DNA of 64,000 nucleotides. Origin: Microbacterium resistens NBRC 103078 (GTDB taxonomy: Bacteria > Actinomycetota > Actinomycetes > Actinomycetales > Microbacteriaceae). Shown in pieces: positions 9,352 through 17,873 of this stretch (the stretch's first letter is position 1; every line of letters begins with the position of its first letter). The DNA is taken from NCBI RefSeq assembly GCF_001552355.1, contig NZ_BCRA01000010.1:39297-103296 (forward strand), read 5' to 3'. Both the position numbers and the translations under genes were made by a program. A model generated the notes under the pieces. The model ran no database searches, was not told where the DNA came from, and worked only from the letters and a program-made list of their open reading frames with translations.

Positions 9352-12128
9352 GATGCGGTGCTTTCTTCGCTACGGAGGAGGCGGACGGTGTGGGTTCCGG
9401 GGCCGAGGTCGTCGTCGGCGTCGACCCGCCAGCCCGGGCCGGCGTCCAGGCGGGCGCGCACGCCGATCGGGATCTCGACGGTCAGATCCGCGTCGGCGTC
9501 GCGGCGGCGCCAGTCCACCGCGATGCGCCCGGCCGGCGCGTCCACGTGGGCGCGGCAGTGGTCGAGGGGGCCGTCGAGGTCGGGCGAGATCCGCGTGACC
9601 CGGTAGCCGGGCTCGATCGCCTCGATCCCGGCCTGTCTCCGCATGATCCAGTCGACGACGCAGCCGAAGGCGTAGTGGTTCATCGACATGCGCTCGACGG
9701 TGCCGTCCTCGTGCACGGCGTGCCAGGACTCCCAGATGGTGGTCGCGCCGTGGTCGACCTCGTACAGCCAGGACGGCGCGGTGTCCTGTGTGAGGAGCGT
9801 CCGGGCGAGGTCGCGGTGGCCGTTGTCCCACAGCACGTCCAGCAGGAAGGGCACGGAGACGAACCCCGTGTCGAGGTGGTCGCCGGCGGCGTGGACGAGC
9901 TCGACCAGGCGCTCCACGACGCGCGGGCGGATCTCGGCCGGGACGGCGTCGAAGGCCAGCGCGAGGACCGCGATCCCCTGCATGTCCGGTCCGATGCGCC
10001 CGTCCTCGCCCACGTACTCGGCGGCGAAGGCGGCGCGGACCGCGGCCGCCTGCTCCCGGGCCCGCGCGGCGGTGTCGTGCTCGCCCAGCGCGGCGGCGCT
10101 GGCCGCGTACAGGTCGAGCGAGCGGATCTGGAACAGCGGGCCGGTCAGCTCCGCGGTGAGCTGCGGAGCGAGCATGATGGCAGAGAACTCGTCGAGCCCC
10201 GCCGCCTCGGGGCGCGAGCCGTCCAGCGTCGACGGCGCGAGCCAGTCCCCGAAGTTCGGCTGGCCGTTCCACAGCAGGCGGTGGCGGGCGAGCACCTCCT
10301 CTGACGCGGTGTCGGGATCGATCCGGGAGGGATGGGTCGCCGCCGCGTCCGCGGTCTGGTACTCGACCCACGCCCGCATCGCGTCCAGGTTGTCGCGCAG
10401 GAACCGCGGGTCGCCGTAGTGGCGGTACAGCTCCCAGGGCGCGATGGTGATCGCGTCCGCCCACCCGGCGGCGGCATGGATGCCGCCGAGCCCCGCGTTC
10501 GGGCGCGTCGGGTCGTCCATCGCCGGCGGCATCGGGACGATGATCGGCACCACGCCGTCGTGGGCGGCCTGGTCCACCCGGACGTTGCGCAGCCAGCGCT
10601 CCAGGAACGCCGCGACGCCCATCAGCGTGGCGGCCGTCGGCACGAAGATCTGCAGGTCGCCCGTCCAGCCGGCGCGCTCGCGCTGCGGGCAGTCGGTCGG
10701 GACGGCGAGGAAGTTGGACCGCTGCGACCACACCGTGTTCTCCACGAGGCGGTCGAGCCGCGGATGGGAGGACGTGAAGGACGCGGTGGCCTCCAGGTCG
10801 TTGGCGATCACGACCGCCGTGAAGTCCGCGGGATCCGGGGTCCCCGGGTAGCCGATGAGCTTGACGTATCGGAAGCCGTGGAAGGTGAACAGCGGCTCCC
10901 ACTCCTCGCCCTCCGAGCGCCCGGCCAGCACGTACTCGTCCGCCTGGTCCTTGTTGACGCCGAGGATGTTGTCCAGGAAGTTCCCCTCCGCGTCCACGAC
11001 CTCCGCGTGCTCCAGACGGACGACGGTGCCGCGCTCGCCGCGGACCCTCATGCGCACGCGCCCGGCCAGCACCTGGCCGAAGTCGACGACGGTCTCGCCG
11101 GAGGGGGTCGTGAGCACGGCCTGTGCGGGAAGCTCGCGGACGCGGCGGATCGGCTCTCCGACGAACGGGACGAGGGGGACCTCGACGGGAACGAGCGCGC
11201 ACGGCGCCCCGTCGGCGAACGCGTCGTCGCCGTCCGGCGTGTCCCACCCGTCGATCTCCGCGCGGGCGTCGTGGCGTTCGCCGATGAAGATGTCGGACCA
11301 GTCGATGGGGCCGCGGACACTGCGCACACCCTCGTCCGGGCGGATCACATGCTGCGATCCGTCGGCGAGGTCGACCTCCAGCCGCCAGGTCGCGCGCAGG
11401 ACGTCGCCGTACTGCGCGCTGCGCCCGAGGATCGAGATCCGCCCGGCGTACCATCCGTCGCCCAGGATCACCCCGAGCACGTTTCGGCCGGGACGCAGGA
11501 GCGCGGTGACGTCGTGGGTCATCACGGAGATCTCGTGCTGGTAGCTCTCGTAGCCGGGGGCCAGCAGACCGTCGCCGGCGGGGCGGCCGTTCACGGACGG
11601 ATGGTGCACGCCCTGGCTCGTGATGCGCAGTCGAGCGGACACCGGCGCGGACGGCAGGTCGAAGCTCTGCCGGAGGTACCGGGGCGGGTGCAGGCGGTCC
11701 CCGGGCGGCGTGGCCGTGTCGGCGGCGGCGAAGACCTCCGGCCCCAGCTCCAGCGGGCCTTCGACGAGGACCGGCTGCTGCGGGGGCTCGACCCACGCGG
11801 CGTCCCAGTCGGCGAGACCGATCCCGAAGGTGCTCGAGGCGGTGGCGACCGTGCCGTCGTCGCCGCGCACGGAGAGGTCCCAGCGGTACTCGGCGCCGGG
11901 CTCACCGCTGAACCCGGCCAGCTCCGCGGCGGACTCGGCGGAGTCGAGCCAGTCGGTGTCGTGGACGGGCTCTCCGTCCCGGGCGCGGGTGACGCGGATC
12001 CGATGCGCGCGCGGCAGGATCCGGGTCCCCTCGGCCGAGAGGCGCCAGGTGAGCCGCGGGCTCGTACGGCGCAGGGCCAGCGGGCGCACGAGGTGATCGG
12101 CCCGCAGGTCGGTGAGGAGGAGAGGCAT
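9348..12128 (-). CDS. Alpha-L-rhamnosidase, GH78 (copy 1)
   Basis: Inverting glycoside hydrolase (926 aa) cleaving terminal L-rhamnose. N-terminal beta domains are followed by the Bac_rhamnosid_N region (LGVILGDGWYAGRI), the concanavalin-like region (TVVDFGQVLAGRVRM), and the (alpha/alpha)6 catalytic barrel with DCPQRERAGWTGD and HGATTIWESWHA. The ATG at 12128 is chosen over an in-frame start at 12158 because AAAGGAG sits six bases upstream and the palindromic operator lies in the extra segment. No signal peptide is seen, so it is probably cytoplasmic and acts on imported rhamnosides. First gene of a two-gene operon with rhaI. Confidence 0.92.
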   Translation of the reverse strand: MPLLLTDLRADHLVRPLALRRTSPRLTWRLSAEGTRILPRAHRIRVTRARDGEPVHDTDWLDSAESAAELAGFSGEPGAEYRWDLSVRGDDGTVATASSTFGIGLADWDAAWVEPPQQPVLVEGPLELGPEVFAAADTATPPGDRLHPPRYLRQSFDLPSAPVSARLRITSQGVHHPSVNGRPAGDGLLAPGYESYQHEISVMTHDVTALLRPGRNVLGVILGDGWYAGRISILGRSAQYGDVLRATWRLEVDLADGSQHVIRPDEGVRSVRGPIDWSDIFIGERHDARAEIDGWDTPDGDDAFADGAPCALVPVEVPLVPFVGEPIRRVRELPAQAVLTTPSGETVVDFGQVLAGRVRMRVRGERGTVVRLEHAEVVDAEGNFLDNILGVNKDQADEYVLAGRSEGEEWEPLFTFHGFRYVKLIGYPGTPDPADFTAVVIANDLEATASFTSSHPRLDRLVENTVWSQRSNFLAVPTDCPQRERAGWTGDLQIFVPTAATLMGVAAFLERWLRNVRVDQAAHDGVVPIIVPMPPAMDDPTRPNAGLGGIHAAAGWADAITIAPWELYRHYGDPRFLRDNLDAMRAWVEYQTADAAATHPSRIDPDTASEEVLARHRLLWNGQPNFGDWLAPSTLDGSRPEAAGLDEFSAIMLAPQLTAELTGPLFQIRSLDLYAASAAALGEHDTAARAREQAAAVRAAFAAEYVGEDGRIGPDMQGIAVLALAFDAVPAEIRPRVVERLVELVHAAGDHLDTGFVSVPFLLDVLWDNGHRDLARTLLTQDTAPSWLYEVDHGATTIWESWHAVHEDGTVERMSMNHYAFGCVVDWIMRRQAGIEAIEPGYRVTRISPDLDGPLDHCRAHVDAPAGRIAVDWRRRDADADLTVEIPIGVRARLDAGPGWRVDADDDLGPGTHTVRLLRSEESTAS

Positions 12129-12145
12129 CGACGGCTCCTTTGCTC

Positions 12146-12157
12146 TGAATCGATTCA
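12146..12157. promoter_or_regulatory. LacI-type operator, copy 1
   Basis: Perfect 12-bp palindrome TGAATCGATTCA with a central CG, the shape of a LacI/GalR-family operator. It lies just upstream of the rhamnosidase ribosome site. An identical copy is at 12254-12265. Confidence 0.75.
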
Positions 12158-12253
12158 AGTCTGAGATGAATGTAATGCGGAAGACCGAAGGGGGTCAAGT
12201 CGGTCAGAATGACGTGAGCGCCTGGCGTCAAGCCTCTTCCTCGAGACTGGTTG

Positions 12254-12265
12254 TGAATCGATTCA
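12254..12265. promoter_or_regulatory. LacI-type operator, copy 2
   Basis: Second identical TGAATCGATTCA, 108 bp from the first, on the MFS-transporter side of the divergent promoter. The LacI protein encoded at 16096 is the obvious candidate to bind both, possibly with looping. Confidence 0.75.
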
Positions 12266-12345
12266 TTCCCTGCTAGCGTGCAGTCACCCTCCCGATTCGC
12301 CCGGCGCCGGAACCCCATCCGGCGTCACCGACCGGGCCGCTCGCG

Positions 12346-12381
12346 TTCACACGCTCACGTTCATTCACACGCTCACGTTCA
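12346..12381 (+). repeat. Exact 18-bp tandem duplication in a leader region
   Basis: The unit TTCACACGCTCACGTTCA occurs twice head to tail (12346-12363, 12364-12381), directly before the AAAGGAG ribosome site of the MFS transporter. Confidence 0.9.
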
Positions 12382-12391
12382 AAGGAGAACC

Positions 12392-13693
12392 ATGGCCGTC
12401 GAAGCTCCCGCCGTCCGCCGCCCCAACCCGTGGTGGGTCGGCATCGTCTGCGGCATGGCGTCGTACATCGACGCCGCGACGATCGTCGCGACCGGCATCG
12501 CCCTCGTCATCTACCAGCACACGATCGGGATCACGCCCGAGCAGATCGGCATCCTGTCCGGAGTCCTGACCCTCGGCATCGCCGCCGGAGCGGTGTTCGG
12601 CGGCCGCCTCGGCGACCTGCTGGGCCGGCGCCGGGTGTTCCTCGCCACGATGGTCCTCGTCATCATCGGCATCGCCCTGCTCGTCTTCGGCGACAGCTTC
12701 CCGCTGCTGCTGGCCGGCGTCATCCTCGCCGGGGTCGGGACCGGGGCGGACCTGCCGGTGTCCCTGTCCACCATCGCCGAGGCGGCGACGGAGAAGAACC
12801 GCGGCGCCATCATCGGGCTCTCCAACATCCTGTGGGTCGTCGGCATCCTCGGAACCGTGATCATCTCGACGATCGCCGGCGGATGGGGGCGTCTGGGTGG
12901 TCAGCTGCTGTTCGCGCAGGTCGGCGTCATCGCCGTCCTCATCTTCCTCGCGCGCCTGACCATCCCCGAGTCCCCGTCGTGGCTCGCGGCGCGGGACGAG
13001 CGCCGCCGGGGCGTCGCGACGATCCGCGCGGACCGCGCCTCGGTGCGGGATCTGCTGCGCCCGCCGTACCTGGCCCCGTTCGTCGCCCTGCTGGTCTTCT
13101 ACACGCTCACCAACGTCGGCGCGAACACGGGCGGCCAGTTCGGCACCTACCTCGCGGTGAACGTCGCCGGGATCTCCGTCGAGACCAACTCCGCGCTGGG
13201 CCTCCTGACGTTCCCGATCGGCCTGCTCTGCGGCCTCTGGTTCATGCGCATCGTCGACGGCGCACACCGCATGACCTACTTCACGATCGGAGCCGTGATC
13301 CTCCTGCTGGGCTACCTCACCCCGGCCCTCCTCGGGTTCTCGCTGCCCACGATCGTCGCGATGAACGTCTTCATGGGAATCGGCGGGGCGTTCGCCTTCG
13401 AGGGGATGATGAAGGTGTGGACGCAGGAGTCGTTCCCGACGCTGCTGCGCACCACCGCGCAGGGGAGCATCATCGCCGTGGCGCGCGTGGTCGCCGCCCT
13501 GCTCGCGTTCGTGACGCCCTCGCTGGTCGCGGTCAGCCCGCAGGGGCTCTACGGCGTCCTGAGCGCGGTGGTCGCGATCGGGCTCGTCGTCGCCCTGCTG
13601 GCCTTCCGCGGCCAGCGCCGCAACCAGTTCGAGGAGGAGGCGCGGCGCGATCCGGAAGCGGCGACCGCCGCCGTGCCGACCCCTCAGCCGTGA
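12392..13693 (+). CDS. MFS transporter, sugar-porter-like (probable rhamnoside importer)
   Basis: Integral membrane transporter of 433 aa with about twelve hydrophobic segments. The sugar-porter hallmark GRLGDLLGRRRVF lies in the loop between helices 2 and 3, and PESPSWLAARDE is in the central loop. The ATG at 12392 has AAAGGAG at 12381-12387. An in-frame start at 12278 would add a His/Arg-rich tail encoded by the 18-bp repeat and is unlikely. Placed between the LacI operators and a second GH78 gene, it probably imports rhamnose-containing oligosaccharides or glycosides for intracellular hydrolysis. Confidence 0.88.
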   Translation: MAVEAPAVRRPNPWWVGIVCGMASYIDAATIVATGIALVIYQHTIGITPEQIGILSGVLTLGIAAGAVFGGRLGDLLGRRRVFLATMVLVIIGIALLVFGDSFPLLLAGVILAGVGTGADLPVSLSTIAEAATEKNRGAIIGLSNILWVVGILGTVIISTIAGGWGRLGGQLLFAQVGVIAVLIFLARLTIPESPSWLAARDERRRGVATIRADRASVRDLLRPPYLAPFVALLVFYTLTNVGANTGGQFGTYLAVNVAGISVETNSALGLLTFPIGLLCGLWFMRIVDGAHRMTYFTIGAVILLLGYLTPALLGFSLPTIVAMNVFMGIGGAFAFEGMMKVWTQESFPTLLRTTAQGSIIAVARVVAALLAFVTPSLVAVSPQGLYGVLSAVVAIGLVVALLAFRGQRRNQFEEEARRDPEAATAAVPTPQP

Positions 13694-13731
13694 CCGCGCC
13701 CGCCCGCCGCCCCGAACAAGGAGATCCCCGT

Positions 13732-16005
13732 ATGACGACCCCCCTCGACGCCGCCGCGTTCCTCACCGCGCCCGCCCCGCGCGACCGGGCCATCCGGTTC
13801 ACGCGGGACGTCGAACCGGCTCGCCCTCGGGCCGAGGTCCGCAAGGCCGAGCTCGTCGCCACCGCACTGGGCGTGTACGAGGCGAGCATCGATGGCCGTG
13901 CCGTCTCGTCGTCGGTCCTCGATCCGGGGTGGAGCGCGTACGAGTGGCGGCTGCCGTACCAGACCTGGGATGTCACCGACCTCGTGCGCGACGGCAGCGG
14001 GCCGATCCGGCTCGGCCTGCACCTCGGCAACGGCTGGTACCGCGGGAAGCTGGGCTTCGAGGGCGCGGACATCGACTACGGCGACCGGATCGCCGTCTGC
14101 GCGGCCCTCCGCCTCACGTTCGCGGACGGCTCCGTGCAGAGCGTCGAGACCTCGGAGGGCGGCTGGGCGGCCCAGGGGTCCGAGACGACCCGCAACTCCC
14201 TCTACAACGGGCAGACCATCGACGCCCGGCTCCGGGGCGGCGGAGGCGGCGAGGCCGGGGAGACCCTCCCCGGGGAGGCGCTGCCCGTGGAGGCGCTGGC
14301 GGTGGACCGCGCGCGACTGGTCCCGCAGAGCGGTCCGCCCGTGGTCCGGCACGAGGCGATCCGCCCGGTGAGCATCGACCGGTCGCCGTCGGGACGCCTT
14401 CTCGTCGACTTCGGGCAGAACCTCGTCGGATGGATTCGGGCGCGCGTGCGCGGCCCGCGGGGCACGGAGGTCACGATCCGGCACGCGGAGGTCCTCGAGC
14501 ACGGCGAGCTCGGCACGCGACCGCTCCGCGCCGCCGAGGCCACGGACGTGTTCGTGCTGTCGGGCGGGGACGACGTCTTCGAGCCGACCTTCACGTTCCA
14601 CGGCTTCCGCTATGCCGAGGTCGAGGGCTGGCCGGGCGAGCTGACGGCGGACGACCTCGAGGCCGTCGTGGTGCACTCGGAGATGCGCCGCACCGGCTCC
14701 TTCTCCTGCTCCGACCCGCTCGTCGACCGCCTGGTCGAGAACGTCGTGCAGGGGCAGCGGGGCAACTTCCTGAGCGTGCCGACGGACTGCCCTCAGCGCG
14801 ACGAGCGCCTGGGGTGGACGGGCGACATCGCGGCGTTCGCGGCGTCGGCGGCCTTCGTCTACGACGTCGCGGACTTCCTGGACGACTGGTTGCGCGATCT
14901 GCGGGCGGAGACCGAGAACGCTCCCGATCGGTTCGTCCCGATCGTCGTCCCCGACGCGTTGAAGTACGCGTACTTCGGCGAGGACTTCGCGTTCCCCGAG
15001 ATGGGGCCGACGGCCGTCTGGGGCGACGCGGCGGTGTGGGTGCCGCAGGCGCTGTGGCACGCGTACGGGGATCGGGACCGGCTCGCCGCGCACTATCCGG
15101 CGATGGTCCTGCATCTCGAGTCGGTGCAGCGGATGCTGTCGCCCGACGGGCTCTGGGACCGGGGGTTCCAGTTCGGCGACTGGCTCGACCCCGATGCGCC
15201 GCCGGAGAACCCCGCGGCGGCGAAGGCCGATCCCCACGTCGTGGCGACCGCGTGCCTGTACCGCTCGGCGTCGTTCGCGGCGGAGGCGGCGGCGGTCCTC
15301 GGGCGGAAGGAGGACGCCGAGCGATGGGCGGACCTCGCCGAGCGGACGCGGACCGCCTTCCGCGAGAACTACGTCGACGGCGGGCGGATCCGCTCGGACT
15401 GCACCACCGTCTACGCGCTCGCCATCTGCTTCGGGCTCCTGGAGGAGGAGGACCGGGTGCGGGCGGGGGACCGGCTCGCGGAGCTGGTCCGACAGGGCGG
15501 CTACCGGGTGACCACCGGGTTCGCGGGCACGCCGTTCGTGACCTGGGCGCTGTCCGAGACCGGGCACGTCGCGGACGCCTATCGGCTGCTGCTGGAGCGG
15601 GAGTGCCCGTCGTGGCTGTACCCGGTGACGATGGGGGCGACGACGATCTGGGAGCGGTGGGACTCGATGCTCCCGGACGGGTCGATCAACCCGGGGGAGA
15701 TGACGAGCTTCAACCACTACGCGCTCGGGGCCGTCGCCGACTGGATCTTCCAGGTCGTGGGAGGCATCCGTCCGGCCGAGCCGGGATACGCCCGGATCCG
15801 GATCGAGCCGGTGCCGGGTCCGGGGCTGACCTGGGCGCGGACGCGGTACGCCTCGCGGGTCGGCGACATCGAGGTGTCCTGGCGGACGGACGGGGATCGG
15901 TTCGTGCTCGACGCCGTGATCCCGGACGGCGTCCCCGCGGACATCGTGCTGCCCGACGGCACGACGCACGAGGTGGTCGGCGGGGAACACCGTTTCGCGG
16001 CCTGA
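13732..16005 (+). CDS. Alpha-L-rhamnosidase, GH78 (copy 2, shorter)
   Basis: Second GH78 enzyme, 757 aa, lacking part of the N-terminal beta region of copy 1. Motifs: LHLGNGWYRGKLGF, LLVDFGQNLVGWIRARV, DCPQRDERLGWTGD and MGATTIWERWDSM. The barrel continues to a C-terminal beta domain. The ATG at 13732 has AAGGAGA eight bases upstream. The frame is open further upstream, but that part overlaps the MFS gene out of frame. No export signal is seen. Having two divergent GH78 enzymes at one locus suggests different aglycone or linkage preferences. Confidence 0.92.
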   Translation: MTTPLDAAAFLTAPAPRDRAIRFTRDVEPARPRAEVRKAELVATALGVYEASIDGRAVSSSVLDPGWSAYEWRLPYQTWDVTDLVRDGSGPIRLGLHLGNGWYRGKLGFEGADIDYGDRIAVCAALRLTFADGSVQSVETSEGGWAAQGSETTRNSLYNGQTIDARLRGGGGGEAGETLPGEALPVEALAVDRARLVPQSGPPVVRHEAIRPVSIDRSPSGRLLVDFGQNLVGWIRARVRGPRGTEVTIRHAEVLEHGELGTRPLRAAEATDVFVLSGGDDVFEPTFTFHGFRYAEVEGWPGELTADDLEAVVVHSEMRRTGSFSCSDPLVDRLVENVVQGQRGNFLSVPTDCPQRDERLGWTGDIAAFAASAAFVYDVADFLDDWLRDLRAETENAPDRFVPIVVPDALKYAYFGEDFAFPEMGPTAVWGDAAVWVPQALWHAYGDRDRLAAHYPAMVLHLESVQRMLSPDGLWDRGFQFGDWLDPDAPPENPAAAKADPHVVATACLYRSASFAAEAAAVLGRKEDAERWADLAERTRTAFRENYVDGGRIRSDCTTVYALAICFGLLEEEDRVRAGDRLAELVRQGGYRVTTGFAGTPFVTWALSETGHVADAYRLLLERECPSWLYPVTMGATTIWERWDSMLPDGSINPGEMTSFNHYALGAVADWIFQVVGGIRPAEPGYARIRIEPVPGPGLTWARTRYASRVGDIEVSWRTDGDRFVLDAVIPDGVPADIVLPDGTTHEVVGGEHRFAA

Positions 16006-16029
16006 CCTGCGTCGCGCTGCGAGTCCGGC

Positions 16030-16061
16030 GGGCGCCGGGCGGACCGTGCGGTCCGGCGCCC
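16030..16061 (+). terminator. Hairpin after rhamnosidase copy 2
   Basis: The arms GGGCGCC/GGCGCCC and GGACCG/CGGTCC pair into one stem with a four-base bulge and a two-base loop. It directly precedes the TAGGCT -10-like box (16068-16073) of the LacI gene, so that gene probably has its own promoter. Confidence 0.55.
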
Positions 16062-16095
16062 ATGCCCTAGGCTCGCTGTGCGAGAAGGGGGCGCG

Positions 16096-17091
16096 ATGGC
16101 GGTGAGCGTGCGTGAGGTCGCCGAGGACGCCGGGGTGTCGGTCGGGACGGTGTCGAACGTGCTCAACCGCCCTGAGCGGGTCTCGGCGGACACGGTCGCG
16201 CGTGTCCACGCGGCGATCGAGCGGCTCGGCTACGTCCGCAACGACGCCGCGCGGCAGCTGCGCGCCGGCCGCAGCCGCACGATCGGACTCGTCGTGCTCG
16301 ACATCCGCAACCCGTTCTTCGCCGAGGTCGTCCGCGGCGCGGAGGGGCGCGCCGAGGAGCACGGGCGCAGCGTGCTGGTCGCCAACAGCGACGAGAAGGC
16401 GGAGCGCGAGGCGACCCACCTCGCGCTGTTCGAGGAGCAGCGGGTGTCGGGCGTGCTCATCACGCCGGTGGGAGACGCGACGCCGCTGCTCGGCCGGATG
16501 CACCAGCGCGGCATTCCGTCGGTCCTGGTGGACCGGCGCTCGAGCGACCCGCGCTTCGCCTCGGTGTCGGTGGACGACGGAGAGGGCGGGCGCATCGCGG
16601 CCGCGCACCTGCTGTCCCTCGGTCGCCGACGACTGGCCTTCGTGGGCGGACCGCTGACGCTGCCGCAGGTCTCGGACCGTCTCAGCGGTGCGCAGTCCGC
16701 CGCGGCCGAGGCGGGGGCGGCGATCGAGTTCCTCGCCACCCGTGCGCTGACCGTGGAGGAGGGGCGTCGTGCGGGGGAGCTCCTGCTGCAGCGCGCGCCC
16801 GCGGAGCGGCCGGACGGCGTCTTCGCGGCGAACGACCTCGTCGCGCTGGGGATCCTGCAGAGCATGGTGATGACCGGGGGCGCTCGCGTTCCGGAGGATC
16901 TCGCCCTCGTCGGCTACGACGACATCGACTTCGCGGCGGCCGCCGTGATCCCGCTCTCCTCGGTGCGCCAGCCCGCGTCGCTCATCGGCGCGACGGCCGT
17001 CGATCTCCTGCTCGGCGAGGGGGAGGGGCTGGCGGAGCCGGTCCGGTACCGGCCGGAGCTGGTCGTCCGCGCCTCCACCACCGGGCGCTGA
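16096..17091 (+). CDS. LacI-family transcriptional regulator of the rhamnoside locus
   Basis: 331-aa repressor. The N-terminal HTH and hinge helix (VREVAEDAGVSVGTVSNVLN) start at residue 4, followed by a periplasmic-binding-type effector domain (LDIRNPFFAEVVRGAE, GVFAANDLVALG, VGYDDIDFAA). The ATG at 16096 with GAAGGGGG upstream is preferred. A GTG at 16078 lies only four bases after a TAGGCT box and would put six residues before the usual start. It probably represses both arms of the rhamnosidase region through the two TGAATCGATTCA sites, with rhamnose or a rhamnoside as inducer. Confidence 0.9.
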   Translation: MAVSVREVAEDAGVSVGTVSNVLNRPERVSADTVARVHAAIERLGYVRNDAARQLRAGRSRTIGLVVLDIRNPFFAEVVRGAEGRAEEHGRSVLVANSDEKAEREATHLALFEEQRVSGVLITPVGDATPLLGRMHQRGIPSVLVDRRSSDPRFASVSVDDGEGGRIAAAHLLSLGRRRLAFVGGPLTLPQVSDRLSGAQSAAAEAGAAIEFLATRALTVEEGRRAGELLLQRAPAERPDGVFAANDLVALGILQSMVMTGGARVPEDLALVGYDDIDFAAAAVIPLSSVRQPASLIGATAVDLLLGEGEGLAEPVRYRPELVVRASTTGR

Positions 17092-17118
17092 GCCCGGCGA
17101 TCCGGGCGCGGATGTCGC

Positions 17119-17784
17119 TCAGCGCGCGTCGTCCGACGGTTCCTCGGCCTCGAGGAGCCGTGCGTCCGGGGCATGCGACGCCGCGTAGGACATCAGCTTC
17201 TCGAGGATCTGCATGAGCTGCGCGTACTCCTTCGCCGTGAGGGCGTGGAGCAGCTCCGACTCCTTGGCGTTGCGCGCGAGGAACGCCTCCCGATAGACCT
17301 CCTCGCCGTGCGGCGTGACGGCGTGGAGCACCGCCCGGCCGTCCTTCGGGGAGGGCGTGCGCGAGATCATCCCGTCGACGATCAGGGTGCGCACCGCCGA
17401 CGAGACCGCGGCCCTGCTCATCCCCGAGTAGTCGGCGATCTGCGCCTGTGTGAGAGGGCCGGCGAGCATCAGCGTCAGCAGGATGCGCTGACCCGCCGTG
17501 GAGGGGGCGCGATGGTCGGCGAGGCCGGATCTCGCGAGCTCGCTGAGGGTGCCTGTGGCCCGCCGCAGCCGCATCACGAGGCGGGACGCGTCGGCGTCGA
17601 CGCCGGGGAAGTGCTCGCCGAGGACGCGGTAGGCGTAGTGGGTGAACCACCAGTCCGCGAGGACCGGATCGTGTCGCGGCTCGCCGTTCTCATCTGTCCA
17701 ATGGACGCCGCTCGTGGCTTCGCCGTCTTCCAACGGACCTCCCTGTCTCGGTGCCCATGCTGACACAGCCTCGGTATCGAGCAT
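17119..17784 (-). CDS. MarR-family transcriptional regulator
   Basis: Winged-helix regulator of 221 aa. The wHTH region contains LTQAQIADYSGMSRAAVSSAVRTL followed by the wing DGMISRTPSPKDGRAV. It has a longer N-terminal segment (about 60 residues) than typical 150-aa MarR proteins. The ATG at 17784 is chosen because earlier starts lie inside the divergent promoter. It faces the ABC/aldo-keto reductase operon across about 90 bp and probably controls it. The ligand is unknown. Confidence 0.85.
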   Translation of the reverse strand: MLDTEAVSAWAPRQGGPLEDGEATSGVHWTDENGEPRHDPVLADWWFTHYAYRVLGEHFPGVDADASRLVMRLRRATGTLSELARSGLADHRAPSTAGQRILLTLMLAGPLTQAQIADYSGMSRAAVSSAVRTLIVDGMISRTPSPKDGRAVLHAVTPHGEEVYREAFLARNAKESELLHALTAKEYAQLMQILEKLMSYAASHAPDARLLEAEEPSDDAR

Positions 17785-17803
17785 AACTAAACAAAACAAA
17801 GTC

Positions 17804-17833
17804 TTGACTAAATTGCGGACCCGTGTCGATACT
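17804..17833 (+). promoter_or_regulatory. Promoter of the ABC / aldo-keto reductase operon
   Basis: TTGACT (17804-17809) and GATACT (17828-17833), 18 bases apart, in an unusually AT-rich stretch. ACTAAA occurs twice, 21 bp apart, around the -35 box, a plausible MarR-binding arrangement. Confidence 0.6.
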
Positions 17834-17873
17834 GAGGGCGAAGCCACTCATGGGCTGCGAAGGAGGAGAACCC

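Noticed and set aside
12278..12391. N-terminal extension of the MFS transporter from an upstream in-frame start
   Set aside because: The extension is encoded by the 18-bp tandem repeat (His/Arg-rich) and overlaps the operator region. AAAGGAG directly precedes the ATG at 12392.
13684..16608. 974-codon antisense frame over rhamnosidase copy 2 and the LacI gene
   Set aside because: Arg/Pro/Val/His-rich shadow of well-supported genes.
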